NCBI RefSeq assembly: GCF_014218705.1
Contig: NZ_JABBJF010000004.1
Coordinates: forward strand, 62,001-126,000
Source: Kluyvera sichuanensis
GTDB lineage: Bacteria; Pseudomonadota; Gammaproteobacteria; Enterobacterales; Enterobacteriaceae
Length of the DNA stretch: 64,000 nucleotides
Direction: 5' to 3'
Position 1 is the stretch's first letter. Every line of letters starts with the position of its first letter. A program made the position numbers and the translations under genes. The notes below the pieces were generated by a model. It worked only from the letters and a program-made list of their open reading frames with translations, was not told where the DNA came from and did no database searches. Shown one piece after another: positions 8,901-21,069 of the stretch.

Positions 8901-9274
8901 AGGGTGCTCAGTGTTTTACGCGTCTCATCATCGTTATCGACATCGCTGATGTCATTCAGATTGTCGGTAGCCTGGCGCAGCTTAATGGGCGCCTGATCAA
9001 TCTGCTTTTGTAGCTGGGTACTTTCCGCCTTAACGCTGTCGATTTTATCGAGCAACTGCAGCGTTTCCGTCAGATCCTGCTGAACCAGCTTTTCCTGAGG
9101 AGTCAGGTCTTTTTTATTGTTCAGCGCGTTAAGCTGATCCTGGACGTCAGAACGGTCAGGAATATCGGTGCCGTTCAGCGCACGGGCTTGTACCGCGGCG
9201 ATAGATAGCACAAAACAGACAGCAATAATGAGAAATGCAGAGATCGTGGCCCGAGGGCGGATGTTATGCAGCAT
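5924..9274 (-). CDS. mscK: Potassium-dependent mechanosensitive channel MscK
   Basis: A large inner-membrane channel of about 1116 residues that opens on membrane tension and is modulated by external K+. It has an N-terminal signal sequence (to about residue 30, AAVQA), a long periplasmic coiled-coil region (roughly 35-460), about eleven transmembrane segments, and the MscS-like pore and beta domain near the C-terminus ([27 protein letters not shown] region). I prefer the ATG at 9274 ([11 protein letters not shown]); an upstream in-frame ATG at 9310 would add 12 residues with no better ribosome site. It is divergent in function but co-oriented with acrR, and convergent with rpn. Confidence 0.96.
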   Translation of the reverse strand: [1116 protein letters not shown]

Positions 9275-9376
9275 AATCTTAACATGTGTGGTGGCTAAAG
9301 CCGGCGGCATGCCGGAGATAAATACCGGCGCAGAATAGCACTTCTGGCTACAGGCGAATAGCCAGGGCAGCCAGGA

Positions 9377-10045
9377 TTATTCCTGGTAATCCTTAGAACA
9401 AGGGAGGTCTTTTTCGTCGCGTAACGTTGGACAAAATTGGTACATCTCAAGCAGGATAGCCACGTAGGACTCAGCCTCGGCCCTCAGATCGAAGGAGGTC
9501 GGGGCAAACAGCCAGTTTTCCATTAACCCTGAAATATAGCTGCGGGTTAAAATCGCCGCCCGGCGACTTAACAAATTTGCCGGTAAAACCTTCGCCGTGA
9601 CACAGTCATTTAACGTCTGTTCAATCCGATCGTAACTTTCTAAACATAAATTACGCTGGGCCTGTTGCACTACGGCCATTTCACCGACAAACTCACATTT
9701 GTGAAAAATGATTTCCATCATCAATCGTCGGCGCTCTTCGATAACCGTGGCAACTAGAATATAAACTAAGATTTCTCTCAAAACTGAGAGTGGATCACCG
9801 GGGAATTTTGCCCGATACTCAATTTCAAGATCGCCGATGCTGGACTCTGATAACGCCCAGATTTCATTAAAGAGATCCGACTTATCCTTAAAATGCCAGT
9901 AAATTGCGCCACGCGTCACCCCTGCCGCTTTTGCAATCTCGGCGAGTGAGGTGGATGATACCCCCTGCTGTGAGAACAACCGTAGGGCGACATCCAGTAT
10001 GTGCTGACGCGTAGCCAGCGCTTCTTCTTTGGTTTTTCGTGCCAT
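9377..10045 (-). CDS. acrR: TetR-family repressor of acrAB
   Basis: A 222-residue TetR-family repressor of the AcrAB pump. The helix-turn-helix is in residues about 27-50 ([19 protein letters not shown]); the C-terminal ligand domain keeps [21 protein letters not shown]. It is seven residues longer than the E. coli protein at the C-terminus. It is divergent from acrA and its operator lies between them, so it represses acrAB and itself until drugs or bile compounds bind. No disruption is seen, so the pump is expected to be normally regulated. Confidence 0.97.
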   Translation of the reverse strand: MARKTKEEALATRQHILDVALRLFSQQGVSSTSLAEIAKAAGVTRGAIYWHFKDKSDLFNEIWALSESSIGDLEIEYRAKFPGDPLSVLREILVYILVATVIEERRRLMMEIIFHKCEFVGEMAVVQQAQRNLCLESYDRIEQTLNDCVTAKVLPANLLSRRAAILTRSYISGLMENWLFAPTSFDLRAEAESYVAILLEMYQFCPTLRDEKDLPCSKDYQE

Positions 10046-10073
10046 AGGTCGGTGAATTTGCAGGGGTTAGATT

Positions 10074-10097
10074 TACATACATTTATGAATGTATGTA
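10074..10097. promoter_or_regulatory. AcrR operator
   Basis: A 24-base imperfect palindrome with arms TACATACATT and AATGTATGTA, the same as the known E. coli AcrR site apart from the centre. It lies 28 bases upstream of acrR and 90 bases upstream of acrA, so one dimer pair can block both promoters. Confidence 0.93.
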
Positions 10098-10187
10098 CCA
10101 TAGTATGACGATAATACAAACGCAGCAATGGGTTTGTGGACGCTTGTTCCATTGATCAATTTGAAATCGGACACTCGAGGTTTACAT

Positions 10188-11384
10188 ATGAACAAAAACA
10201 GAGGGTTAACGCCTCTGGCGGTCGTTCTGATGCTCTCAGGCAGCTTAGCGCTAACAGGATGTGACGACAAACCAGCTCAGCAAGGAGCGCAACACATGCC
10301 AGAAGTGGGCGTGGTGACGCTCAAATCTGAACCTCTTGTAATCACGACGGAACTGCCAGGCCGCACCAACGCCTATCGTGTCGCAGAAGTTCGCCCGCAG
10401 GTCAGCGGGATTATTCTGAAGCGCAACTTTATCGAAGGTGGCGACATCAAGGCGGGCGAGTCGCTCTATCAGATTGATCCGGCAACCTATCAGGCATCCT
10501 ATGAAAGCGCGAAAGGTGACTTAGCGAAAGCGGAAGCGGCTGCCAATATCGCCAAACTGACCGTCAATCGTTACTCCAAACTGCTGGGTACTCAGTACAT
10601 CAGCCGTCAGGATTACGATACTGCCGTTGCGGATGCTCAGCAGGCTAACGCCGCCGTTCTGGCCGCAAAAGCCGCCGTTGAAACCGCGCGTATCAACCTG
10701 GCCTATACCAAAGTGACTTCGCCTATCAGCGGTCGCATTGGTAAATCGTCGGTCACCGAAGGCGCGCTGGTCCAGAACGGTCAAGCGACCGCACTGGCTA
10801 CCGTTCAGCAGCTCGCCCCTATCTATGTTGATGTGACCCAGTCCAGCAATGATTTCCTGCGTCTGAAGCAGGAGTTGGCAGACGGCAAACTGAAACAGGA
10901 AAACGGGAAAGCGAAAGTGGACCTGGTGACCAACGACGGCATCAAGTATCCGCAGAGCGGGACGTTAGAGTTCTCTGACGTCACCGTTGACCAGACCACC
11001 GGTTCTATCACGCTGCGCGCCATCTTCCCTAACCCTGACCATACGCTGCTGCCGGGCATGTTTGTTCGCGCACGTCTGGAAGAAGGGACCAACCCAACCG
11101 CGCTGCTGGTTCCCCAGCAGGGTGTAACCCGTACGCCGCGTGGCGATGCGAGCGCCATGGTTGTGGGTGAAGGCGATAAAGTCGAAGTTCGTCAGATCGT
11201 TGCAAGCCAGGCGATTGGCGACAAATGGCTGGTGACGGGTGGTTTGAAAGACGGCGATCGCGTGATTATCAGCGGTCTGCAAAAAGTGAAACCGGGCGTG
11301 CAGGTTAAAGCCCAGGAAGTCACTTCTGACGATAAACAGCAAGCTGCCGCTGGCGCCGCTCAGTCAGAACAAACCAAGTCTTAA
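10188..11384 (+). CDS. acrA: Multidrug efflux periplasmic adaptor AcrA
   Basis: A 398-residue membrane fusion protein linking AcrB to TolC. It begins at the ATG at 10188 (MNKNRGLTPLAVVLMLSGSL) and has a lipobox (LTGC) at about residues 22-25, so it is lipid-anchored in the inner membrane. It has the lipoyl halves (VSGIILKRNFIEGGDIKAG and INLAYTKVTSPISGRIGKSS), an alpha-helical hairpin, a beta barrel and a membrane-proximal domain. An upstream in-frame ATG at 10128 would destroy the signal peptide and was rejected. acrB follows 22 bases later in the same operon. Confidence 0.98.
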   Translation: MNKNRGLTPLAVVLMLSGSLALTGCDDKPAQQGAQHMPEVGVVTLKSEPLVITTELPGRTNAYRVAEVRPQVSGIILKRNFIEGGDIKAGESLYQIDPATYQASYESAKGDLAKAEAAANIAKLTVNRYSKLLGTQYISRQDYDTAVADAQQANAAVLAAKAAVETARINLAYTKVTSPISGRIGKSSVTEGALVQNGQATALATVQQLAPIYVDVTQSSNDFLRLKQELADGKLKQENGKAKVDLVTNDGIKYPQSGTLEFSDVTVDQTTGSITLRAIFPNPDHTLLPGMFVRARLEEGTNPTALLVPQQGVTRTPRGDASAMVVGEGDKVEVRQIVASQAIGDKWLVTGGLKDGDRVIISGLQKVKPGVQVKAQEVTSDDKQQAAAGAAQSEQTKS

Positions 11385-11403
11385 CTTAAACAGGAGCCGT
11401 TAA

Positions 11404-14553
<3,150 letters not shown>

Positions 14554-15076
14554 AGCTATGCTATCGAAAGGGCCGCTATTGCGGCCCTTTTTTTATCCTT
14601 ACGCCAGCAGCACGAGTGTCTGTTTTTTAATCAATCATAAAAAAATAGATATTGTGGTTACCCTATATATTAAAATATAGTCCCCTCTCCTATCTCGCTT
14701 TATTGAGATTTGTCTTTAATTCATTTTGAATAATCTGTAGCTCCCCCGACGACAGAAACAAATTAAGAATAATCCTATAATATTTAATCGAACGACATCG
14801 CAGCACCAACGGTCTAAGTCTATGAATGTTATCTTTATCATGCGAAAGTATGATATCGCGGGGTCTATGCCCGCCCTGCCCGGTCATTGTTTATAAAAAA
14901 ACTAACCATTTGAGACTTAATTGTAATTTTTCGTAATAGCTCGGTGAAATCTTTTGCGGAGTAGATTATAGTTACTGCAGATCGGGAACACGTGCATGTT
15001 TCAGGTTAATCAGTAGTACCCATCCCACACCGGTATTTGTTACTCGTTGTTTGAACTGCAATCAGGGGGATGCGTT
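14554..15076. other. Intergenic region between acrB and tomB
   Basis: After the acrB terminator this AT-rich stretch contains no convincing gene. A 65-codon minus-strand frame (14690-14887) lacks a ribosome site and recognisable content. The last 150 bases should hold the tomB-hha promoter; I could not choose a single -35/-10 pair with confidence. Confidence 0.6.
14567..14594 (+). terminator. Rho-independent terminator of acrAB
   Basis: Ten-base arms AAAGGGCCGC and GCGGCCCTTT around a TATT loop, followed by a run of T, 14 bases after the acrB stop. Confidence 0.92.
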
Positions 15077-15451
15077 ATGGACGAATACTCACCAAAAAGA
15101 CACGATATCGCACAGCTTAAGTTTCTTTGTGAAACCCTGTATCATGACTGTCTTGTCACGCTTGAAGAGAGCAACCATGGTTGGGTGAATGACCCTACCT
15201 CGGCGGTTAACCTGCAGCTTAATGAGCTGATTGAACATATTGCAACGTTTGCACTTAATTATAAAATTAAGTACGACGAAGATAATAAACTGATTGCGCA
15301 GATCGACGAATATCTGGATGATACTTTCATGTTGTTCGGTAACTACGGCATTAATAGCAGCGACCTGCAAAAATGGCGTAAGTCAGGGAACAAACTTTTC
15401 CGCTGTTTCGTCAACGCTAGCCGAGCTAACCCTGTTAGCCTCTCTTGTTAA
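15077..15451 (+). CDS. tomB: Hha toxicity modulator TomB
   Basis: A 124-residue helical acidic protein starting MDEYSPKRHDIAQLKFLCE. It counteracts Hha toxicity and influences biofilm formation; the pair has been described as an oxygen-dependent toxin-antitoxin-like system in which TomB promotes Hha oxidation. The ATG at 15077 is preceded by GGGGGA and matches the E. coli length; an in-frame ATG ten codons earlier is less likely. hha follows 25 bases downstream in the same operon. Confidence 0.95.
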   Translation: MDEYSPKRHDIAQLKFLCETLYHDCLVTLEESNHGWVNDPTSAVNLQLNELIEHIATFALNYKIKYDEDNKLIAQIDEYLDDTFMLFGNYGINSSDLQKWRKSGNKLFRCFVNASRANPVSLSC

Positions 15452-15476
15452 AATTATTACAATCAATGGGTGAATT

Positions 15477-15695
15477 ATGTCTGATAAACCATTAACTAAA
15501 ACTGATTATTTGATGCGTCTACGACGCTGTCAGTCAATTGATACGTTAGAACGTGTCATTGAAAAAAATAAATATGAACTGTCCGATAACGAACTGGCGG
15601 TATTTTACTCAGCGGCCGATCATCGTCTGGCTGAATTGACCATGAATAAACTGTACGACAAAATTCCTTCAACCGTCTGGAAGTATATTCGTTAA
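15477..15695 (+). CDS. hha: Haemolysin expression modulator Hha
   Basis: A 72-residue nucleoid-associated partner of H-NS. It begins [20 protein letters not shown] and keeps the arginine/lysine face that contacts H-NS. It silences horizontally acquired genes, so it may bear on the AT-rich fimbrial block at the left edge. It sits downstream of tomB (25-base gap), the standard order. Confidence 0.97.
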   Translation: MSDKPLTKTDYLMRLRRCQSIDTLERVIEKNKYELSDNELAVFYSAADHRLAELTMNKLYDKIPSTVWKYIR

Positions 15696-15834
15696 TTTTT
15701 ATTCATTTACAGGCACGTATCCCACTCCGTGTATTTTGTCGAATCTCTGTGATTTGTATCACAACGATGAATCGGGAACGTTCCCAAATATCTGTTCGCC
15801 TTTTATGGTGATGGCTTCCCGTACAGGAGGCCCT

Positions 15835-16389
15835 ATGAGTGAAGAAAAACGTAAGATGATTGCGGGTGAATATTATCGCCCGGCTGATGACACGCTGAGA
15901 ATGGACCGGCTACACGCCCGGCACCTTATCCATCGGTATAACCATACCGAGCCGGACGAGAAATCTGAACGGGCAGCGTTGTTGACGGAGCTATTAGGCA
16001 AACCCCATGATGCCTATATCGAACCGACATTCCGCTGCGACTACGGCTACAATATCCATCTCGGTACCAACTTCTACGCAAATTTCGACTGCGTGATGCT
16101 CGATGTCTGCCCAATTTATATCGGCGATAACTGTATGCTGGCCCCTGGCGTCCATATCTACACCGCCACCCATCCGCTTGATGCGACCGAACGCAACAGC
16201 GGCATTGAATATGGCAAACCGGTGAAGATTGGTCATAATGTGTGGATTGGTGGACGAGCGGTGATTAATCCCGGCGTGACCATTGGTGATAACGCGGTTA
16301 TAGCTTCTGGTGCAGTTGTGGTTAAAGATGTGCCAGCAAATGCCGTCGTCGGTGGTAATCCCGCTAACGTCATCAAAATGTTAGCCTGA
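15835..16389 (+). CDS. maa: Maltose O-acetyltransferase
   Basis: A 184-residue cytosolic enzyme that transfers acetyl groups from acetyl-CoA to maltose and other sugars. The C-terminal half is a left-handed beta helix of hexapeptide repeats ([40 protein letters not shown]). The catalytic histidine lies in the TATHP segment. AGGAGG at 15825-15830 selects the ATG at 15835 (MSEEKRKM); an in-frame ATG 33 codons earlier has no support. It sits between hha and ylaC, the order in E. coli. Confidence 0.94.
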   Translation: MSEEKRKMIAGEYYRPADDTLRMDRLHARHLIHRYNHTEPDEKSERAALLTELLGKPHDAYIEPTFRCDYGYNIHLGTNFYANFDCVMLDVCPIYIGDNCMLAPGVHIYTATHPLDATERNSGIEYGKPVKIGHNVWIGGRAVINPGVTIGDNAVIASGAVVVKDVPANAVVGGNPANVIKMLA

Positions 16390-16494
16390 TAACAGACACG
16401 GACTGTTATGCTTTTTTGCAACCGATCTGTTACTTTCTGTATTGATTGACGCAACATACAATAGGCTATTCCGCCCTTCGTTGCCGAGCAAAAG

Positions 16495-16965
16495 ATGTCA
16501 GAGATCCAGCGATTACTCACGCAAACCATTGATGAACTAAACGTGACTGAAAAGCGCGACAACCGGCCGCGCTTTAGCATCAGCTTTATCCGCAACCACC
16601 CAGGTCTATTCATCGCCATGTACCTTGCGTTCTTCGCAACGCTCGTAGTGATGATGCGCTCTGAAACCCTGGCCGATACCGTCTGGCTGCTATGGCTGCT
16701 GTTTGCGCTGTTGAACGGCTTCTTCTTTTTCGACGTCTATCCGCGCTACCGCTATGAAGATATTGACGTCCTGGATTTCCGCGTCTGCTACAACGGCGAG
16801 TGGTACAACACCCGCTTTGTCCCCAAACAGCTGGTCGAGCGGATCCTGAACTCCGCCCGCGTAGACGGCCAGGCGAAGGCCCAACTACAGAAAATGGTCT
16901 CCACCAAGGGCGAACTGTCGTTCTACGATGTCTTCACCCTTGCCCGCGCCGAAGCGGCAGAATAA
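16495..16965 (+). CDS. ylaC: YlaC family inner-membrane protein
   Basis: A 156-residue protein with two transmembrane segments near residues 38-53 and 60-80 and a C-terminal cytoplasmic domain. Its function is unknown. Its last 32 bases overlap the 3' end of the convergent MocR-type gene that follows. In E. coli ylaC is directly next to ylaB (pdeB); here about 18 kb of accessory genes separate them. Confidence 0.92.
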   Translation: MSEIQRLLTQTIDELNVTEKRDNRPRFSISFIRNHPGLFIAMYLAFFATLVVMMRSETLADTVWLLWLLFALLNGFFFFDVYPRYRYEDIDVLDFRVCYNGEWYNTRFVPKQLVERILNSARVDGQAKAQLQKMVSTKGELSFYDVFTLARAEAAE

Positions 16966-18391
16966 GCCGCTGTAACGTCCGTATCGCCGTCGTAAACTGC
17001 GATGCGGACGTATTGCCATAGCCCAGCACCAGCCCGGTTTGCGCCTGTTGGCGGTTAAGATAAAAGCTGCTGAGCGCACTGGGCGCCATCTGATGCAGCC
17101 GCGCCTGACGCACCAGAGCCACGTCATCAATCCCGTCAATAGCTACCGTCATATGTAGCCCCCCTTCTCCTGCCATCAGTTGATGCGGAACGGTCAGTTC
17201 CTGCTCCAACGCATCATGCAGCTGCGCCTGGCGTTTACGATAAAGACGACGCATCGCCGCCAGATGGCGCGCATAGTGCCCCTCTTCAATAAAACAGGCC
17301 AGCGCACGCTGCTCGGCACGGTGTCCACCGCGCAATAGAGCACGTATGGCAGGCTGCGCCACCTCAACCAGCATTGATGGCAGCACCATAAACCCAATGC
17401 GCAGCGACGGGAACAGCGTCTTACTGAAAGTCCCCAGGTAGACCACTGGGGCGTTATCGACCATTCCGCGCATAGCCGGAATCGGCTCGCCGCTAAAGCG
17501 AAATTCACTGTCGTAGTCATCCTCAACGATCCACGCCCCATGCTGACGGGCATAGTCCAGCAGCGCAAGACGCCGCGTCGCGCTGAGCACGCTGCCAATG
17601 GGATACTGGTGAGAGGGAGAGGTAAAGATCATCGTCGGTGGTGGCAGATTGACGGCAATCTGCATGCCTTCTTCATCCACCGGTACCGTTTCCAGCGCTA
17701 ATCCCGCCGCCAGAAATGCACTTTTGGCACCAAAATAACCCGGCTCTTCTACCCAGGCGGTTTGTCCCGGTTCACTAAGCAGCTGCGTGCACAGGTTTAC
17801 GCCTTCCAGCGCTCCTTCAGTGATGACAATTTGCCGGGCATCGCAGTCGATGCCGCGCGATAACGCAAGATGGCGGGCTATCGCCACCCGCAACGGCCAC
17901 TCACCTGCCGCATCGCCATAGCCAAGCAACGAGCTCCCCTCTTCACGCATGACGCGGTCAAGCAATCGTCGCCAGAGCGGCAAGGGAAAATAGTTAATGG
18001 CCGGTGTGCCGGGGGTGAACAACAATGGCGGCGTATCGCGTGGCATCACCTGCGGCAGCCGCTGTAACCGTGACGGAAGCTTGACGGGTGCCGGTATCGA
18101 CGCCTTGTGGTTTTCCGGCTGCGGCAGCGCGGCCACCCGCGAACCCCGACGGTCTCGCCGCAGGTAGCCTTCCATCGTCAACTGCTCCAGCGCAGCATTG
18201 ACTGTATTACGCGATACCTGCAGCCGCTCGGCGATCGCTCGCGAACCCGGCAGCCAACTCTGCGCCTGGAGTTGCCCCTGCATAATGGCCTCTCGCAGCG
18301 CAGCATACAGGCTGCGCTGAAGCGTCTCTGTTCCACGCGACTGCAGCGCGCGGGAAAGCAGGGCAAAAAAGGGATCGTCAGGAATATTCAT
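16934..18391 (-). CDS. MocR-type GntR/aminotransferase-fold transcription regulator
   Basis: A 485-residue regulator with an N-terminal GntR winged helix (about residues 25-90, including [22 protein letters not shown]) and a large fold-type I aminotransferase domain. The PLP lysine is expected in [13 protein letters not shown]. The start at 18391 has GAGGAG seven bases upstream; an in-frame ATG 14 codons earlier does not. The nearest named relatives are PdxR-like MocR proteins, but there are no pyridoxine genes here; instead it is divergent from a GNAT acetyltransferase 104 bases away, its likely target. Two TGG-ACCA direct repeats (18404 and 18440) lie between them. Its 3' end overlaps ylaC by 32 bases. 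Confidence 0.88.
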   Translation of the reverse strand: MNIPDDPFFALLSRALQSRGTETLQRSLYAALREAIMQGQLQAQSWLPGSRAIAERLQVSRNTVNAALEQLTMEGYLRRDRRGSRVAALPQPENHKASIPAPVKLPSRLQRLPQVMPRDTPPLLFTPGTPAINYFPLPLWRRLLDRVMREEGSSLLGYGDAAGEWPLRVAIARHLALSRGIDCDARQIVITEGALEGVNLCTQLLSEPGQTAWVEEPGYFGAKSAFLAAGLALETVPVDEEGMQIAVNLPPPTMIFTSPSHQYPIGSVLSATRRLALLDYARQHGAWIVEDDYDSEFRFSGEPIPAMRGMVDNAPVVYLGTFSKTLFPSLRIGFMVLPSMLVEVAQPAIRALLRGGHRAEQRALACFIEEGHYARHLAAMRRLYRKRQAQLHDALEQELTVPHQLMAGEGGLHMTVAIDGIDDVALVRQARLHQMAPSALSSFYLNRQQAQTGLVLGYGNTSASQFTTAIRTLQRLILPLRRGQG

Positions 18392-18403
18392 CTCAGCTCC
18401 TCG

Positions 18404-18447
18404 TGGTACCATCAAAAGATAACCTGGTGGCACTTCTTATGGAACCA
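18404..18447. promoter_or_regulatory. Possible MocR operator: direct repeats TGGTACCA / TGGAACCA
   Basis: Two eight-base near-identical direct repeats, at 18404-18411 and 18440-18447, start 36 bases apart in the divergent region between the MocR gene and the acetyltransferase gene. MocR proteins commonly bind spaced direct repeats. The match rests on eight bases only. Confidence 0.35.
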
Positions 18448-18495
18448 GTAAACCCCTACGCTCAGCGTATTGTTTATTTCCCCCAAGGAGAGGTT

Positions 18496-19206
18496 ATGAG
18501 TCAGCTTAATCAATTTGGTCAGTTAATTGGCGATGCACTGCCGGACTGGCAGCCACGTCCACGTCCTGAGCGCGTGGTGCTGGAAGGGAAGTTTTGCCGC
18601 CTTGAACCGCTGAGCCTTGTGCACGCCGATGCGCTGTTTGCCGCCCACCAGCAGGCAACGGATACCCGTAACTGGACGTGGCTGCTGCGCGAGCCGGAAA
18701 GTTCGGTAGAGGAATATCGTCGGTGGGTAGCGAGCGTGGAAAACCTGCAGGATCCGGTTCATTTTGCGGTCATCGACAGGCAAACCAATCTGCCGGTCGG
18801 TTCGCTGGCATTAATGCGCATCGACCCGAATAATGGAGTAATGGAAGTCGGCCACGTCCACTTCTCACCGCTGTTAAGCAGAACGCCTGCGTCTACGGAA
18901 GCCCAATGGCTGCTGATGCGCTATGCGTTCGATACCCTGGGCTATCGCCGCTATGAGTGGAAATGCAACAGCTTCAATGACCCCTCACGCAAAGCCGCGC
19001 TGCGTTTAGGTTTCCAGTTTGAAGGTCATTTTCGCCAGGCGCTGGTGATTAAAGGTCATAACCGCGATACCGATTGGTTTTCAATTATCGACGGTGAGTG
19101 GTCAGCGCTGAACGCTGCCTTCCAGAAATGGCTTGCCGCCGACAATTTTACCGCCGACGGCAAGCAACGCCACACCCTGGAGTCGCTGCGACAGTTGTCC
19201 GCTTAA
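18496..19206 (+). CDS. GNAT family N-acetyltransferase (RimJ/RimL type)
   Basis: A 236-residue acetyltransferase of the RimJ/RimL (Acetyltransf_3) group. The fold is indicated by the [20 protein letters not shown] strand region, the [21 protein letters not shown] acetyl-CoA-binding segment and the [25 protein letters not shown]-terminal signature. The start at 18496 is preceded by AAGGAGAGG. The substrate is unknown; relatives acetylate protein N-termini or small molecules. It is divergent from the MocR regulator, suggesting PLP- or amine-dependent control. Its stop overlaps the rpmJ2 stop by three bases on the opposite strand. Confidence 0.88.
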   Translation: MSQLNQFGQLIGDALPDWQPRPRPERVVLEGKFCRLEPLSLVHADALFAAHQQATDTRNWTWLLREPESSVEEYRRWVASVENLQDPVHFAVIDRQTNLPVGSLALMRIDPNNGVMEVGHVHFSPLLSRTPASTEAQWLLMRYAFDTLGYRRYEWKCNSFNDPSRKAALRLGFQFEGHFRQALVIKGHNRDTDWFSIIDGEWSALNAAFQKWLAADNFTADGKQRHTLESLRQLSA

Positions 19207-19343
19207 CGGCGCTTCTTACGCCCCTGAACGGCCTTAAAGCGAGGATTTGACTTGCAGATAACGTACAGTCGCCCTTTGCGTTTCACTATCTGACAATCCG
19301 GGTGGCGCTGTTTGGCGCTGCGCAATGAGTTAAGTACCTGCAT
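19203..19343 (-). CDS. rpmJ2: Zinc-independent 50S ribosomal protein L36 paralogue
   Basis: A 46-residue YkgO-type L36 ([20 protein letters not shown]), basic, ending RKKRR. It lacks the full C-C-C-H zinc ribbon of the housekeeping L36. It replaces that protein under zinc starvation. The stop of rpmE2 and its ATG overlap (TGATG); a second ATG one codon earlier gives ATGA and cannot be excluded. Co-transcribed with rpmE2 under Zur. Confidence 0.93.
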   Translation of the reverse strand: MQVLNSLRSAKQRHPDCQIVKRKGRLYVICKSNPRFKAVQGRKKRR

Positions 19344-19606
19344 CATGAACCTCTTTTCACATCAATAAAGCGGCCAAAACGCTGGCTGAAGCGCGCCACG
19401 CTACCCTCGGTAGAGGCCGTTCTCTGTTTCCCGGTGTAGTACGGGTGCGATTTGGACGACACATCAATGGTGACATACGGATATGTCACACCTTCCAGCT
19501 CAATCTCCCGGTCGGTTTTTATGGTCGAACCTACTTTGAAATACTCGTTGGCACTGGTGTCATGAAACACCACGGTGCGGTAATGGGGATGGATATTGGC
19601 TTTCAT
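19343..19606 (-). CDS. rpmE2: Zinc-independent 50S ribosomal protein L31 type B
   Basis: An 87-residue YkgM-type L31 ([20 protein letters not shown]). It lacks the CxxC zinc motif of the housekeeping L31 and carries the typical type-[12 protein letters not shown] segment and a C-terminal RFGRF. In zinc shortage it displaces the zinc form from ribosomes, freeing zinc. A Zur box lies 18-32 bases upstream. It leads the two-gene rpmE2-rpmJ2 operon, here an accessory insertion relative to the lon-acr backbone of E. coli, where these genes are elsewhere. Confidence 0.96.
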   Translation of the reverse strand: MKANIHPHYRTVVFHDTSANEYFKVGSTIKTDREIELEGVTYPYVTIDVSSKSHPYYTGKQRTASTEGSVARFSQRFGRFIDVKRGS

Positions 19607-19623
19607 CTGACCCTCGATATCAT

Positions 19624-19638
19624 ATGTTATAACATAAC
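19624..19638 (-). promoter_or_regulatory. Zur box of rpmE2-rpmJ2
   Basis: The palindrome ATGTTATAACAT is part of GTTATNNNATAAC (19626-19638), the core of the enterobacterial Zur operator. It sits just upstream of rpmE2, so zinc-loaded Zur would repress both ribosomal paralogues. Confidence 0.85.
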
Positions 19639-19726
19639 AATTACGATACGCCGCGAAACCAGTCTTTGCAACCCTACAAATTAAAGGGGGATAGCCGGAG
19701 CGCAGAACACGCTCCGGACAAAGAGG

Positions 19727-20800
19727 TTAGCGGCTAAGCTGATGCGCGATGGCGCGCAACTGCTCCGCAATCGCCTGCAGATCTTTGCCCTGCTCCACTT
19801 TTGCCCCGGTGGAGTGGCGAACGACCAGGCGAGCCGGAAGAATGGATGAGGTGCGCGACGAGGCGTTATCGTCACTCTCCAGAATACGACGCACCGCCTC
19901 TTTACCCTGCAAATCAAGGTCAAGCGAGACGGTGGTCAATGCCGGATAGAAGAACGAACTTTCATAGGTGTCATCGTAGCCAATCACCGACTTTTCACCG
20001 GGGATCGCCACCTGATGCTGATGGAACGCACTCAATACCCCCAGCGCCATCTGATCGTTGCCCACCAGCACCGCTGAAAAATCTGGCGTCTCGCGCAGCA
20101 TCTGCAGCGCGCAGGCGTAGCCGCTTTGCGCATCCCAGTTACCGTGAAGTACGGTGACGGGCTTCAGGCCGTAACTGTTCAGCGTATCCAGCCAGCTCCT
20201 CAGACGCAGATTAGCCGAAACGGAACTCACCGGCCCGGCCAGGATAGCCATCTCACGATGCCCGGACTCATACAAATATTTCACGCTGGCACGGGTGCCA
20301 TCCGCTGGGTTAAACGAAACGTTATACACGGAGCTGTAGGGGTCAACGTCGAGGAAAAGACAGACGATGTCATCATTATCATCCGCGATTTTTTGCGCCG
20401 TTTCGGTCTCCAGCGGCACGTTGATAATCACTTTGCTGACCAGCTGCGATTTCAGCTCATTGATTGAATCCTGAATACTATGATTGACGCTCTCATCAAT
20501 CATCGAAATCAGTACCTGATACCCCTCCAGATTTGCATAGCGTTTCACCGCAGCTGCGACCTGAGAAGGCGCGTGCAGCGCCAGAGAAGTGGTGACCAGT
20601 CCAAGCGTCTGACTGGTCTTTCCAACCAGCTGTTGTGCCAGTCTATTTGGGACATAGCGGAGGACCTCAATGGATTTCTCCACCTTGTGGCGTGTGGCTT
20701 CGGATACATTGGCAGATTTATTGAGTACCCTGGACACAGTCTGGTAGGAGACGCCCGCATGGCGAGCAACATCTTCCAAAGTTGCGCTTTTAGACTTCAT
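19727..20800 (-). CDS. LacI-family regulator of the galactan cluster (GanR-like)
   Basis: A 357-residue LacI/GalR repressor. The N-terminal helix-turn-helix is LEDVARHAGVSYQTVSRVLN, with recognition-helix Tyr, Gln and Arg identical to E. coli LacI; the hinge has LAQQL; the core is a periplasmic-binding-like sugar domain with LAGPVSSVSANLRLRSW and VGNDQMALGVLSAF; a C-terminal leucine-rich tetramerisation helix is suggested by LQAIAEQLRAIAHQLSR. It is divergent from the porin gene and next to the galactan genes, so it probably responds to galactobiose or allied sugars. It is a close paralogue of the lacI at 40745-41824. Confidence 0.9.
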   Translation of the reverse strand: MKSKSATLEDVARHAGVSYQTVSRVLNKSANVSEATRHKVEKSIEVLRYVPNRLAQQLVGKTSQTLGLVTTSLALHAPSQVAAAVKRYANLEGYQVLISMIDESVNHSIQDSINELKSQLVSKVIINVPLETETAQKIADDNDDIVCLFLDVDPYSSVYNVSFNPADGTRASVKYLYESGHREMAILAGPVSSVSANLRLRSWLDTLNSYGLKPVTVLHGNWDAQSGYACALQMLRETPDFSAVLVGNDQMALGVLSAFHQHQVAIPGEKSVIGYDDTYESSFFYPALTTVSLDLDLQGKEAVRRILESDDNASSRTSSILPARLVVRHSTGAKVEQGKDLQAIAEQLRAIAHQLSR

Positions 20801-21069
20801 CGTCCGGTTCCTTATGTTGTTATCGCTAGATTGTAACAGGGGTCACCCCAAAAAACGTCTACCGACCTGACTTATGGCATACGATAACACAAAAAAGATA
20901 TACGCTCACACACCAACACAATAAGAACCCTCTTACACAACCAGTCAGAAATGGCTAATTTATTTGCAGTTAATCACACATCGCGAATCAAATGTTTGCC
21001 TGTTTTTACATTTAGGCATTTTATTACACAAGTTATGTGAACGTACTACAAAACAAAATGAGGATAACA
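20801..21069. promoter_or_regulatory. Divergent control region of the LacI-type regulator and porin
   Basis: Contains a lac-operator-like half site CGCTCACAC at 20903-20911 (GTGTGAGCG on the other strand) and spaced TGTTA/TAACA arms at 20818-20838. Since the regulator has LacI's recognition residues, the TGTGAGCG half is a plausible contact point. No unambiguous -35/-10 pair was assigned. Confidence 0.4.

Noticed and set aside
14690-14887. 65-codon minus-strand frame in the acrB-tomB gap
   Set aside because: No Shine-Dalgarno sequence and no recognisable content; probably chance.
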